Origin: Alisma plantago-aquatica
Lineage: Eukaryota; Streptophyta; Magnoliopsida; Alismatales; Alismataceae
DNA: 64,000 nucleotides
Reading direction: 5' to 3'
Assembly: GCA_963693085.1 (NCBI GenBank)
Contig: OY856409.1
Span: 665,971,591 to 666,035,590, forward strand
Both the position numbers and the translations under genes were made by a program. Below, piece after piece: positions 1-10,389 of this stretch (the stretch's first letter is position 1; the number at the start of each line of letters is the position of its first letter). The notes under the pieces were generated by a model. It ran no database searches. It had not been told where the DNA came from and worked only from the letters and a program-made list of their open reading frames with translations.

Positions 1-2159
1 GGTTAATAGTTTAAGCATAAACTAAAGAATGGTTGCATGCTTAGGTTGTATGACATGTGTTGTCATGCCCTCAGGAGAGACCTGAGGTTAAACCTCCTCG
101 TCAGGAGGATGAGTAGAGAGAGTTAGTCTTGGAGGTAGATACCTCCATTATAGGTAGAGACCTGGCACATCTTATGAGGATGATGCTAACCCTAACCCTG
201 AGTGGTAGTTAGAGAGAGAGATGGCATGATGAGATGGAAGTTTTGAATCCCTATGATAGTTTGAGCCATGTGAGGTTGTCTAAGCTAGTACCTTTTGGGG
301 ACCCAACCCTGGTAGGGTCGTGCATGTTAGGGTGAAGGATAACTCTTTCATTGATGAGGTTAGTGATGACCCTAGAGAAACTCTATGGGATGATATGAGC
401 AGGGCATAGTATGCACCTTGAGTACGTCAGTAGTGCTGGTAGTAGGTTAAAACCCTGGCCAGAAATGCATGTTGGATAGCTTATGAGATAAGCATAAAGA
501 GCTATGGATAATCTTGAGCGAACATAAGTTTGAACATAGGTTTCACCCATGTATGGGTATGCTTGTGAGCTTGATCCACCTTCATGGAGAGAGGACCTCT
601 AGTAGTAAGGCTAGTTGTGGGGTTAGCTCTAGAGAGAGAGAGAGAGAGTAGGACCCGAGAAAGAAGGTTGGAGGCTTAGACTCTGAGATATAGGAAACCC
701 TGAGAAGTTGGGTATGTTACGACCTAAGTGGAAGATTGCAGTTGCCACGTGAATGATCCCTGGAGGCTTATGGTATCTTGGTTGCCTTTAGAGGAACCAA
801 ACCCTAGAAGAATGATGAGGCTGCTAGTACCTCTGTACAAATGATATAGGTGCTTATCTTCTAAGGATAGGAAGAAGAGTTCCTTAAATCCGGAGGAGGT
901 TTAGTAACAAGTTGTGAGGCCTTATGCCTAGTTGGTTGTTCTTGAGGAGGAGTCAACTCTGAGGTGTTGCTTGAGTAGAAGGATAATAGGAAGTGCATGC
1001 CATACCTTGTACATGCTTGGTTTGTGGTTAAAAGGTTGAGCAGGCAGTTGGACATCATAAAAGTGAACCTAGGGTTCCTAAACCTAAGAGGGGAAGTAGT
1101 GTACCTGATGCTCATGATGAGATTTGAGTTTCTATAAATTCGAGCATGGCACTCCTCATGTTTAGAGGAAAGGGAAACCCCTCAGATTAAAGTATATGTT
1201 TGATGAAACCCCCAACTTATAGGTTGGTGACATATGTATGTATGCTGATGGTTCAATGTTGAGGAATGAGAACAAGTATGACCTATCATGGAGACCTAGC
1301 ATGGTTTAGTAGGTGGTCTGCTTGTTAGCTATGTGCCTTAGTAGCTTGATAGGGCTAATCATGCTCATGTGGATGTAAACCCTAGACATAAGGATGTTTG
1401 TGACCTATGTTGCTATCAAGAGATAGTTTCATCCCATCCTGGGAGAGGACCCTTTTATAGGGTATGAATCAACTTTTGTTGGGTTTAGGGTAACCTAAAG
1501 AGGTCTCATAGAATCTTGAGAAGCTAAGTGGAGAGTACATAGTATGAGAATGAACCTAAAAACCCATAGATAACCATCTCTAAGTGCATGTGAATGTGTT
1601 ACCATGGAGGTAGTCAGTATGGGGCCTGACCGAGGTAGATAGGTCACCATGATCCATATGAAAAGATGTAAGTCAGACCATGAATGCTGAGAGAGATGAT
1701 GAAGACTTGGGTAAGGTTTCAAGTTGGATATGTGCTATGTTGGGATCCTAAGTCTATCCTAGGGTCAAGTAGGGATAAGACCGATGAGAGTAGGAGTTGC
1801 CTAATTCCCTAGTTGCACATGACCATAGGGTCGGGAGGTAACAACTATCATTGTCTGAGGGCCATGGGTTAGGAAATTGATCATCTTCATGAACTCATGG
1901 GACCTAAAGGGCAGATGAGGAGGGCACTCTCTGGATGCATAAGGAAAGTGGGATGAATCCAAAAGTGCCAGCACCCTACAGACCTAGAGGAGATACCCAA
2001 GGATTGTGTGGTGACCCAAGTGGGTTCGAGACCAGTTTTCCATGGAAGTAACCTTGATATCAAGATGTTCATGATGTAGGGACATGTGTTACACATTTCA
2101 ACCTAGACTGGAAGGTGTACCGACAATGTGGGATGTACCATCTCTACTCTTGGAATGGG

Positions 2160-2570
2160 AAGAACTCTGTATTTGGACTACAGCAGAATGCTTATTTCCT
2201 CTTGTTATGGGAGTGAGAGATAGGACAATACACATGCCATACACCAAGGATAAAGGTGATGTGTATAGAAACGTTGCTAAAGATTAGAGATAACAACGTA
2301 CCCTTGTGGAGTGTACGATATGTGGATGATTTACAAACATCAAGAGAACTAAGGTAGTCATCTTATGAGGGTGTTTTTATAAAGAACTATGTGGATGAGT
2401 TTGATAACCAAGAGGATGAGATTAGAGTTTCTTGATAAAGATAGACTTAGAGTTCGAGATGAGATAATAAGTGGAATACATGGAGGTGTATGTCTCCAAC
2501 ATTACCTAACACATAAGGATGTGAGGTGGTAAGGGGTGCTCTTATGGAGAGGCAACTATCTAGCTTAGCT
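2160..2570 (+). pseudogene. gypsy-1 RT and RNase H remnants
   Basis: Around 2170-2225 the reading FGL..NAYFL matches the plant gypsy RT block FGLTNAPAxF. The paired site in gypsy-2 (60091-60140) reads FGL..DPYFLSL, which supports the match. At about 2500-2560 a decayed copy of the RNase H end (the 'HPGKANVVADALSR' block of this family) is visible as fragments ending RQLSSL. Frameshifts and stops interrupt everything, and the catalytic xxDD box cannot be found. The piece in between is shorter than in an intact element, so internal deletion is likely. Confidence 0.55.
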
Positions 2571-2879
2571 AGTGGATAGGATGGAAGAGGTGGTTAGGTG
2601 AACCCTAAGTTTGTGAGATATGTTTGGCTAGCACTCAGATGTAACGAGATCCATTGATCGAGTTAGTGGTTGCTTAGTTAGCTAGCCTAGGACTTGTCAT
2701 GATGGAAGGATGGTTGTAGAACCTCAGATGCACTCTTATGTAAAATAAGGTGAGGAAAACCCGACTAAAGTGTTTTAGGGTTTCTGAGGAATCAACCTTG
2801 AGGAATCATGATGTATCGGAGATCATGATTTTAAGTTCACAATACACCGTGGTACTACGAAGATAGTAAGTGGCAGTAG

Positions 2880-3440
2880 TACTTTGGATGCCTAAGATGA
2901 AGTTGCATGTGGCATGTCGCCATACATTATAGGAGGTGAAGATCAAACACCAATAACCCAGTGAGTAGATATGGATGATAAAGAGTCCCTAAGAGGAAAT
3001 GGGAGTTCACCACTATAGATGTTGTGGTGAGTCTCCCTAGACCAAGGAAGGTCAGCATGCAATATGAGTTATGGTAGATTGCCTTACCTAGATGACATAA
3101 TCTAAGAAAAGAGACAATACTATCAGGACACAGATCCGGTTGAACTACATGTAAGAGAGATGGTTCAACTACACCATGTTGTGAGTTAAAAGGTTCTTGA
3201 GTGGGACCTAAAGATTCACTTCCATGTGGTGGAAGTAGGTACATGAAGAACTCGATGTTAGTATAGTTTATCACGCCTAACTAAAGGTTAGTATGATCCA
3301 GACTAGAGGGTCTAAGGAGAGCATGTGTGCTCATTCAGGGTGATACATGGAGATAGTTCTTGTCCTATAGAAGATGTGATGATAACCACCAAAGCCAGCA
3401 CTGGGATGTAAAGAAGCTTTGTAAGAGAGGTTGTGTCATT
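2880..3440 (+). pseudogene. gypsy-1 integrase remnant (zinc finger and core)
   Basis: Plus-strand fragments read in order: a decayed HHCC finger (VKIKHQ-PSE near 2940-2970), then WEF-TI-DVVVSLPR (about 3000-3045) and VMVDCLT (about 3065-3090), which are the integrase core blocks surrounding the first catalytic Asp. Further on, decayed 'YHP..DG' and 'RACVL' sequence follows near 3260-3340, ending in a remnant of YxASIGM near 3400. Several frames are needed, so this is a pseudogene. The same series occurs in gypsy-2 at 60840-61370 and confirms the alignment. Confidence 0.7.
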
Positions 3441-3689
3441 CACCACTTCATTAAGATGATGTTGGTTTAGGGATCTTGCGAAAGTTAGAAAAGACCAAAG
3501 TGTGCGCAGATGAAGTCACTTTGATCGTGCAATGGCTGGAAAAGAGAGCCCAGGGATGAGATGAGTCATGAACTGATGTAAAGTAGACTGACATGCAGTT
3601 CACTATGGGAGAATATGTAATATGAAAATCCGACCCCTCTGAGCTATAGCTGAGAAAGTTGAGTCCCTGATACATGGGTCCATTTGAGA

Positions 3690-4036
3690 TGGATTGGTGG
3701 AGATGGTTATGTTTATACTTACCCCTCAACATAATGTGACGTGTGATGAGTTCTATGTGTCCAATTTAGAGCACTATGTGAGGTATCTGAGTCATGTGCT
3801 TAGAAATGAACCTAGTGAGCCCCAAGGGAGCTGAAATGACTTGAGTCACCTGTAAGGATTATAAAAGCCAAGGTGAAAGAACTCAAAGAAAAGAATATGT
3901 GATGATAAAGGTTCTTTGGAAGCACCATGGATAGGGAAAAGCCACATAGGGGCCAATGATGGACATGGAAAAGTCTTATCCTGAATGGTTTGTATGCTTG
4001 ATGGAATTTTGAGGACAAATTCTTATAAGAGGGGAA
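3690..4036 (+). pseudogene. gypsy-1 integrase C-terminus and chromodomain remnant
   Basis: The reading LEHYVRYLSHVL-NEP (about 3765-3812) matches the conserved end of the chromovirus integrase (…YVPDPSHVL..EP). The reading VLWKHHG-GKATW (about 3908-3945) matches the chromodomain core VLWxxHxxEEATWE. The reading ends in RGEGC just before the LTR, as usual in this lineage. Chromodomain-bearing elements are known to prefer heterochromatin; that this copy did so is only inference. It contains stops, for example after HHG. Confidence 0.75.
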
Positions 4037-4039
4037 GGA
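4027..4039 (+). promoter_or_regulatory. gypsy-1 polypurine tract
   Basis: The purine run AAGAGGGGAAGGA directly precedes the LTR start TGTTACAACC. The same tract occurs at 61985-61997 before the gypsy-2 3' LTR. It primes plus-strand DNA synthesis in LTR elements. Confidence 0.85.
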
Positions 4040-4861
4040 TGTTACAACCTCAATTTTGCATAATTGAAATGTAATGATTTTATGAATATGTACTTAATTG
4101 AAAGGGTTGTATGCTTTTCTTCAAAGGATGGATTTCTTTGCAAATATCAGTTTGGATAGGAATTTTATGATTCCTATTATTATGTTAATCCAATAATGGA
4201 TATAAAAGAAAAGAAAAGAAGAAAAGTTCAAATAATAGAGAAAGATAAAAGATAATGGATTTTTAAGTAATGCATTTATGAGAAATACATGGAAATCTTT
4301 AGAAAGTGGCATTAATGGCTACAATTGAATAAATTTCATTTATATGTGATTTCTAATGAAGGAAATAGGAAAAGAGGAAAGGAAATAAGAGATAAAGAGA
4401 AAATCCTTGAAAAGAGATATCTTAATAAATAAATAAGTAAGATAATGAGAAATGAAGAATATAGATGCATCTAGAAGGATAAAAAGTATCCTTAAAAAGA
4501 AATTTTGAAATATTAAGATTTTTTGGGATCTAAGGAGTCCCAATGGAGAAGAAGAAAGAGAAAATGCTAATAATACAAAAATAAGAGGATAATGTGATAC
4601 ATAACTAATGATTTTTTTTGGTATTATCAAAAAGAGGTATTTTCTACTATAAGGAAGGATAATTTTGTGACCAATGGATTAAAAGTCAAGCATAGAGATG
4701 ATGAAAGAGATAATTTTTAAATTCCCAATATCCAAGTAATATGGTTTATTAAGAAGATAATGAAGAGAGAGAAGAGTACTTCTTAATGAAGGAATATGGT
4801 TTCCTATTGGGAAAGGGGCTTGGATCTCATGGATGGGCATCCTAGGGCTTTGCTACCCTCC

Positions 4862-4872
4862 CCTATATAAGG
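4862..4872 (+). promoter_or_regulatory. Putative core promoter (TATA) in gypsy-1 LTR
   Basis: CCCTATATAAGGGG lies in the same place relative to the LTR start as the TATA boxes of gypsy-2 (about 54847 and 62581). It is the likely start region of the genomic RNA, by analogy. Confidence 0.55.
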
Positions 4873-6964
4873 GGTAGAACCCTTGGCCGAATCCAAGAGG
4901 ATCCCATGCATCCTTCCCCCTACTTCTTCTTGTTTTCTATCAAAATCCTATTCATAAAGGAATAGAGTTATCTCTGGAGCAATTGGGAGCTATGGAGTCA
5001 TCATGATGGAGGTCTGATGTTCCCTCGATGACCTGGGGATGAATAACTATCATCCCTGCACCTCTCGACCTTACACAGCCACCTACGGTGGACCTACATG
5101 ACCAGTTGAACATCGTCGGCCATCGTGCTCGAAACCAGCCACCTCGGCCGCAGCTAGGGCTTCCACAAGTGTGAAGGAGGGTGGCGGAGGCAAAGGGACC
5201 ATCACGGGTGCCCTAGGGTCCAAGGAAGGAAGGAGGATACCCCCCTCCCCCGAGCTACTGTAGTCGGCAGTGCTAGGGTTGCACGAGGATAAAGGAGGTC
5301 ATGTGGCTTTGGACAATTTTGTCCCTCTGCTCTGTGAAGGACCGACAACTTAAGCGGGGGCAATATGGTCATTCGGTTATGTTTTGAGTCGGCTGCGGCT
5401 ACATTGCATGAGTAGGATGACGTGGCAGCCTGCCATTGGTCCAAGTAAGTATTTCTTACAAAAATTATATCTAAATATTGGTAGATCGGAAGGGTACATA
5501 TAATATATTTATTTTGCTCAGAAAAATGCGAGGAATACATTAAAAATATATTTAGAAGCTAATTCCTCTGACAATTCTAAAAGTAGTGGAAGTTATCAAC
5601 TTTAATGCATTAATGATTAAGAAACCCTAATTTAAGATGATTAATGTATCAAGAAGGATTATATGGATGATTAAAGTTGATATTATTATGTTGATTATAA
5701 AAAGACACATTAAGATCTAAAAGGATGAACTTTATGTGCAATTTGATTAATTTAGGGTTCCATGTACATTAGTAATCTTTAATGGGACTTGAAACCCTAA
5801 TTATGATTCTTAATGGCTTTAATTGGTCAAATTCATGTATTAAAGCTGAGATATGATGGTTCTAAACTATTTTGAGTATAAAAGTTCCTAATTGTGGATA
5901 AATACCCTTAATTTGGTAATTAGGGTTTTCTAATGGATAAATGTGAAATTAGTAATAAATGGAGTCCATATATGAATTAGATCATAATGAAATATGAGTT
6001 GTCAATTCAAAAGAAACTAAAGGTGATAATTGGCCTTAATGATCGTGTCATGACTTAAAAGGATAAAGATGGTAGTTTTAGTGTAAAAGCGGCATAATAG
6101 ACTTAATTGACATTCAATTGTTCCTATGGTGTTGAAATTAGGGTTTGTGAACCAAAAGAGCATTAAAAGTGATAAATCCATAATGGAGGCTAAAACCCTA
6201 ATAAAACACATAAGTTGGCCTAGAAATCCTAAGGTGGAATCCAAGTCGATCTTGAGAATGTTTTGAATAAAACAATGACACTTGGATGTTCTGCGTTAAT
6301 TTCATGATATTGTTGATTACTTGAGTGATTGTTCTTGAATATTCATGCTTAGACATAAAAGTTACTCTGGATCAGGTATGTGGTTACGCTTATGGTTAAT
6401 CGCTTTAGTTTCACGGTGATTCTCGGATGTTTTATCAGTTGCCTAAAAATAACTGCTTGGATGACTTTTATTTCATGCAATTATAAAGTGACTATGATTA
6501 TCACCTTAAATGTGTATACATGCCTAGCTCAGATCCTTGTCCTCCTCTATGGCTTTGTTAATGATGAAAAGGGGTAACCCAGTACATGGTCTACTTGATA
6601 GGTAGGACCATCACGTTATCATGAGTTAGTGATTGGCCTACCTATGGGTAGTACCATGCGACTCTTTAGCATATCATGAGTTAGGGATTGGGCTACCTAT
6701 GGGTAGTGCCATGCGACTCATTAACCCTAGGTATCGATCTACCTATTAGGTAGGATCATGCAGGGTTAATTGGAAGCTACCATATGAGAGGTAGTATCCA
6801 GGTCCACTGCAGGGATAGTGCAGAGGCTAGGGTATGTAGGGATTGAGTAGTTATGTTCAAGATGTAAAGTTTGCTTGCTAAACCATAATTGCTTGCAATA
6901 TGTTATTATAGTTAATTGCATGACTATTGTTTCCCCCATATATCGACATATTTAGTTATGCTGA

Positions 6965-6982
6965 CCGACATTTTTTTGTCGG
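6965..6982 (+). promoter_or_regulatory. U-loop hairpin near the 3' end of the gypsy-1 LTR
   Basis: CCGACA, six T, TGTCGG gives a perfect 6-bp stem, followed by CATTTTAGGTAC. It is conserved in gypsy-2 (57096-57114), although the surrounding LTR has diverged. Confidence 0.7.
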
Positions 6983-7319
6983 CATTTTAGGTACAAGTTG
7001 AAAAGGATAGCCAGTAAAGTGATACATTGTGAAAATAAGAATTTAAGTGAAAGGAGGATTAGTTAGAGTAGATTCCAGTCATGGATAGAAGTTAGATATC
7101 CAAGGTTTTAAAAGGTATGCAAAATTTTATTTTATTCCAACTTTTCAGTATAGTTTTGGTAGAATTTAGTAATTAATATTGATTATTTGCCAAACCACTG
7201 ATCTAGGAAATTGGGATAACAACTCTGACCTTTTGGTCTCCCTTAATTGGGGGTTACCGGGAGGCGGGGTCGTTACAGGGACTCCCCTCTTTATGTGGAG
7301 GAACTTAGGAAGAAGAAGC

Positions 7320-8380
7320 AGGAGATAGACATCTCCACTTTAGGTATATATCTTATTGAGATCAATATGTTTGCTTCATCATTTTAGTATTTGATACCAG
7401 ATGAGGATCTCAGACATACTATGATGTGTGTGATCTGAGAAAAAGTAAGCAAGACAAGGTGGAACTTTGTGGAGCAAGAGTTGTTGCCACTGTAGTTGGA
7501 ACTTATCATTTATCTCAATCCATTGGGCTTGTATTAGAATTATTGAATTTCAATTATATATTTACCATTAAACATCATCTCTATATCTTCCTTGGACAAG
7601 AGTGGAATTGAATTTCATATAATGAAAAGTTGATGTTTTGTTTTTAAGATAAGATCTTTTATGATAGTGCCCTAAATGTCTCATAGTCAATACTTGATAG
7701 TTCTAGAGACAAGTATATATGACATAAATAATGTATGACTCAATGACTCAACATACCTATAATATTAATGCCTAATGCACATAAATGAGAAACACATATC
7801 TAAGATTCTATAAAGATGGTTATCTAGGCTCTTTTGATTTTGAACCAATAGAGACATGTAAGTCTTGTTTATTGGGAAAAAGACAAAAGCACCTTTCGCT
7901 AGAAATAGTGGGAGAGCGAGTGTGATATATGTGGAACTTTTAGAATAAATGCTAAAGTTGGTTACTAGCATTTAAAAACTTCAATATGATCGATGTGAAG
8001 AATACTTAAGAGTTTGGGGACCTTTTGCGAGTCTGTGGTATTGTATCACAACAGACTCCATCTGAAACATAATGAAGTATTAGATAGAAAGGAATCATAT
8101 TCTGTTGGACATGGTGTGATCATCAATAAGTCTAGCTAATATTCCAATTTTTTTATAGGGACATGCTTTTCAAACTGTAGTGTTTATACTAGACTGTGTA
8201 CCATCTAAATTAGTTCAAAAGACACCACATAAGATATGGCATGGGAAGTGTCCTGATATGTATTTTATGAAGATTTGGGGATGTGAAGCTTATATGATAA
8301 AGAAAATTCTTGAAAATCTTGATCCCAAACTAGATAGTGTTATTTTATTAGATACTACTTTACATTCCATCTGACAACAA
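7320..8380 (+). pseudogene. copia-A protease and integrase remnants
   Basis: 7420-7640 corresponds to the copia protease region (VGTYHLSQSIGLVLELLNF is the visible block). 7770-7900 corresponds to the integrase zinc-finger stretch of copia-B (LGHINENH... in that copy). 8180-8374 is an open piece reading VPSKLVQKTPHKIWHGKCP and WGCEAY, the conserved copia integrase C-terminal part. The active-site region of the protease and the integrase core are broken or deleted. Confidence 0.75.
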
Positions 8381-8639
8381 AATTGTTGTTACCTGGATGT
8401 TGGTTCCTAGAAAAGGAATTTATAGCCAATGGAAATAGTGGGAAAAACATAGGACTTGAAAAGTTTGATACCAACAAGAAAACATTGAGCATGTAGAGGT
8501 ACAAAAGGAACAAGGATAGTCACAAAGTGTTGTGGAATCTCAAGTTCATCATGTAACATATGAAACTCATAGATTTAATAGGACACTCCTTGTACCTAAA
8601 ATATGTGGATATCTTAGGACTCAAGAAGGAAATAAGTTG

Positions 8640-9230
8640 TTCATAGATGATGATCCAACAACTTACCTAGAAAAATATGAGAAATGGATTGAGTCCATGA
8701 GATCTAAGATGGACTCCATGTAACCAACAAGGTATGGACCTTGATGGATCCACCTGAAGGGGTAAAATTCAAAGGGTGCAAATGGATCTTCAAGAAGAAG
8801 ACCAATATGGAAGGGGGATAGGTTGTAAATGATTTCAATAAGTTCAAAGTGTTGAACAAGAAACGTCTTTTCACCAGTTGCCATAATTAAACCCATCAGG
8901 TTCATACTTTCCATTGTTGTTTGACTAAAAAGGTCAATATGGAATAAAACAAGCATATCAGAGCTAAAATCTTCAATTTGACAAGGCAGTCAAAGAATTT
9001 GACTTTGTTCAAGTTGAAGATGAAACATGTGTTACAATAAAGTTAATGGGAGCATAATTTTATTCCAAATGATGATGGGGTAATGACATACCTACCCTAC
9101 AAATGGTAAAAAAAACCTTCCTAAGAAATATCTTTTCTATGGAGGATTTAAGCAAAGCATTCTATGTCTTAGGAATTAAGATCTATAGAGATAGATCTAG
9201 AAGGTTTTTGACCTAAGCCAGAGTACATAC
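8640..9230 (+). pseudogene. copia-A reverse transcriptase remnant
   Basis: Reads in fragments: MRSKMDSM (about 8700-8722), VWTLMDPPEGVK then GCKWIFKKKTNMEG (about 8733-8815), and SMEDLSKAFYVLGIKIYRDRS (about 9137-9200), which are RT blocks of the common plant copia polyprotein. The YVDD box expected at about 9080-9100 is not readable. Much of the palm domain is missing. Confidence 0.75.
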
Positions 9231-9369
9231 ATTGACAAGGTCTTGAAGAGGTTCGACATGTAGGACTCACAGATAGGAAATTTTACCATATCCCATGGAA
9301 TTAGTCCCTCTAGAGCCCAATGTCACAGTTCTAATGAAGAATGAGAACACATGATTAATATTCTATGTG

Positions 9370-9990
9370 CATTCACAATTGGATCTATCATGTATGCAAT
9401 GTTATACACTCATCCTGTTATCTAGTGTGCTTCAGACGTGATGATAAAATATTAGTTAGGTCCAGGTGAAGGTCATCGGATAGTCATAAAGAACATCCTT
9501 AAGTACTTGAGAAGCAATAAGGATCAAATCATTATTTATGGTGACGTGGAAGAGTTGTGTGTAAGGGGTTAAAGCAATGCAAGCTTACAAATTGACATAA
9601 GTGATTAACTACCACAATCTGAATTTGTGTTTTTCCTTAATAACAAAACTATAAGGTGGAAAAGTTCTGAGCAAGAGAAAGTTAGTGATTCTACAATAGA
9701 AGCCGAGTGCATTGTTGTTTCAAGCACAATAGAGGATATTGTATGTATCAAGAACTTCGTTTGATGATCTTGGGATGGTTCTAACCATTGATGACATGTA
9801 GAAATATTGTGACAATGAAGCATTTGGATAACATACTACTATTACAATTCCATCTCATATGAGATATCATACAAAGATGAGATGTGAAGATTTGCAAAGT
9901 ACCGTCTGGAAGCAAATGTTGCTTACCCAATGAAAAAAGAACTAGCACAACAGAAACATGACAATCATGTTAAGATCACTTGGAATAAGA
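9370..9990 (+). pseudogene. copia-A RNase H remnant
   Basis: Blocks read IGSIMYAMLYTHP, KNILKYLRSNKDQ, FFLNNKTIRWKSSEQEK, EAECIV and ELAQQKHDNHVK, the C-terminal series of copia polyproteins. Several stops occur (for example in place of a Trp/Gln codon near 9424). The domain degrades the RNA strand during reverse transcription in intact elements; this copy cannot encode it. Confidence 0.8.
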
Positions 9991-10027
9991 TTCAAGGGGT
10001 GGTTATCTCTAAGAACAAGTGGGAGTC

Positions 10028-10389
10028 TGTTGGTATGTATGCCCATAAAGCTAACCATAAGATGATTGTATTAGGGCATCATGTTATTTATTTGACAATA
10101 TCAAAGATAATTCCTTATGTTATGTTTGTTTCAATCATGAGATGATCAAACATGATATATGTCTAAAGAATGATGTTACTCAGTGACAAATGTCTTTAGG
10201 TTGAGGACCTAAACTAAAAGATCATATGTATGATAAGAGTACATACATTATTTTTATGTCGCTAGTCAATTATTATTGTGGAAGAAAAATAGACAAATCA
10301 ATAATACAAAAGACTAGAATATGTGTTGACTGATGATAGAGTCTCATTAGTCATGATATTGGATATTAATTCAAACACGTAGGTGCATG
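10028..10389 (+). repeat. copia-A 3' LTR, first ~360 bp only
   Basis: Begins TGTTGGTATGTATGCC after the tract AAGTGGGAG (10017-10025), exactly as copia-B and copia-C LTRs begin. It is colinear with 42689-43030 until ...GCATGTT, then switches to Athila-type LTR at about 10390. The rest of the copia LTR is not found next to it. Confidence 0.8.

Larger units (their letters stand above)
1..4039 (+). mobile_element. gypsy-1: internal region of a decayed Ty3/gypsy chromovirus (5' part outside window)
   Basis: Internal DNA of a long-LTR Ty3/gypsy element, followed directly by a PPT and a 3' LTR. It aligns by eye along its length with gypsy-2 from about 57824 (for example the shared stretch around 40-115 versus 57865-57940). 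Pol remnants occur in the order RT, RNase H, integrase, chromodomain, which is the Ty3/gypsy order. The reading frame is broken many times. The first ~2 kb, where gag and protease should lie, gives no recognisable motif. The 5' LTR and PBS lie left of base 1. Tekay/Del-like is an inference from the ~3.2-kb LTR and the chromodomain. Confidence 0.85.
4040..7277 (+). repeat. gypsy-1 3' LTR (3.24 kb)
   Basis: Starts TGTTACAACC after the PPT and ends GGTCGTTACA, so it has TG...CA termini, 3238 bp long. It is a diverged homologue of the gypsy-2 LTR: the two share the start, a TATA region, the segment with TTGCTCAGAAAAAT (about 5515 and 55740), the U-loop hairpin, and the closing GGGGGTTACCGG...GTCGTTACA. 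Minus-strand reading frames in the AT-rich parts (4121-4630) are composition artefacts. The following five bases are GGGAC, the expected target duplication, whose partner lies left of the window. Confidence 0.9.
7278..10027 (+). mobile_element. copia-A: 3' half of a decayed Ty1/copia element
   Basis: Begins in mid-element right after the gypsy-1 LTR and runs to a copia 3' LTR. The stretch at about 7330-7360 equals the protease-side sequence of copia-B (about 29215-29245), so gypsy-1 probably inserted into copia-A, whose gag part would lie left of the window. The order protease, integrase, RT, RNase H is the Ty1/copia order. Heavy internal deletion is seen when compared with copia-B: 2.75 kb here against about 3 kb in a copy that is itself shortened. 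Confidence 0.85.

Noticed and set aside
4121..4630. Hydrophobic minus-strand frames rich in Phe, Ile and Leu
   Set aside because: Composition of an A/G-rich plus strand in the gypsy-1 LTR; not membrane proteins.
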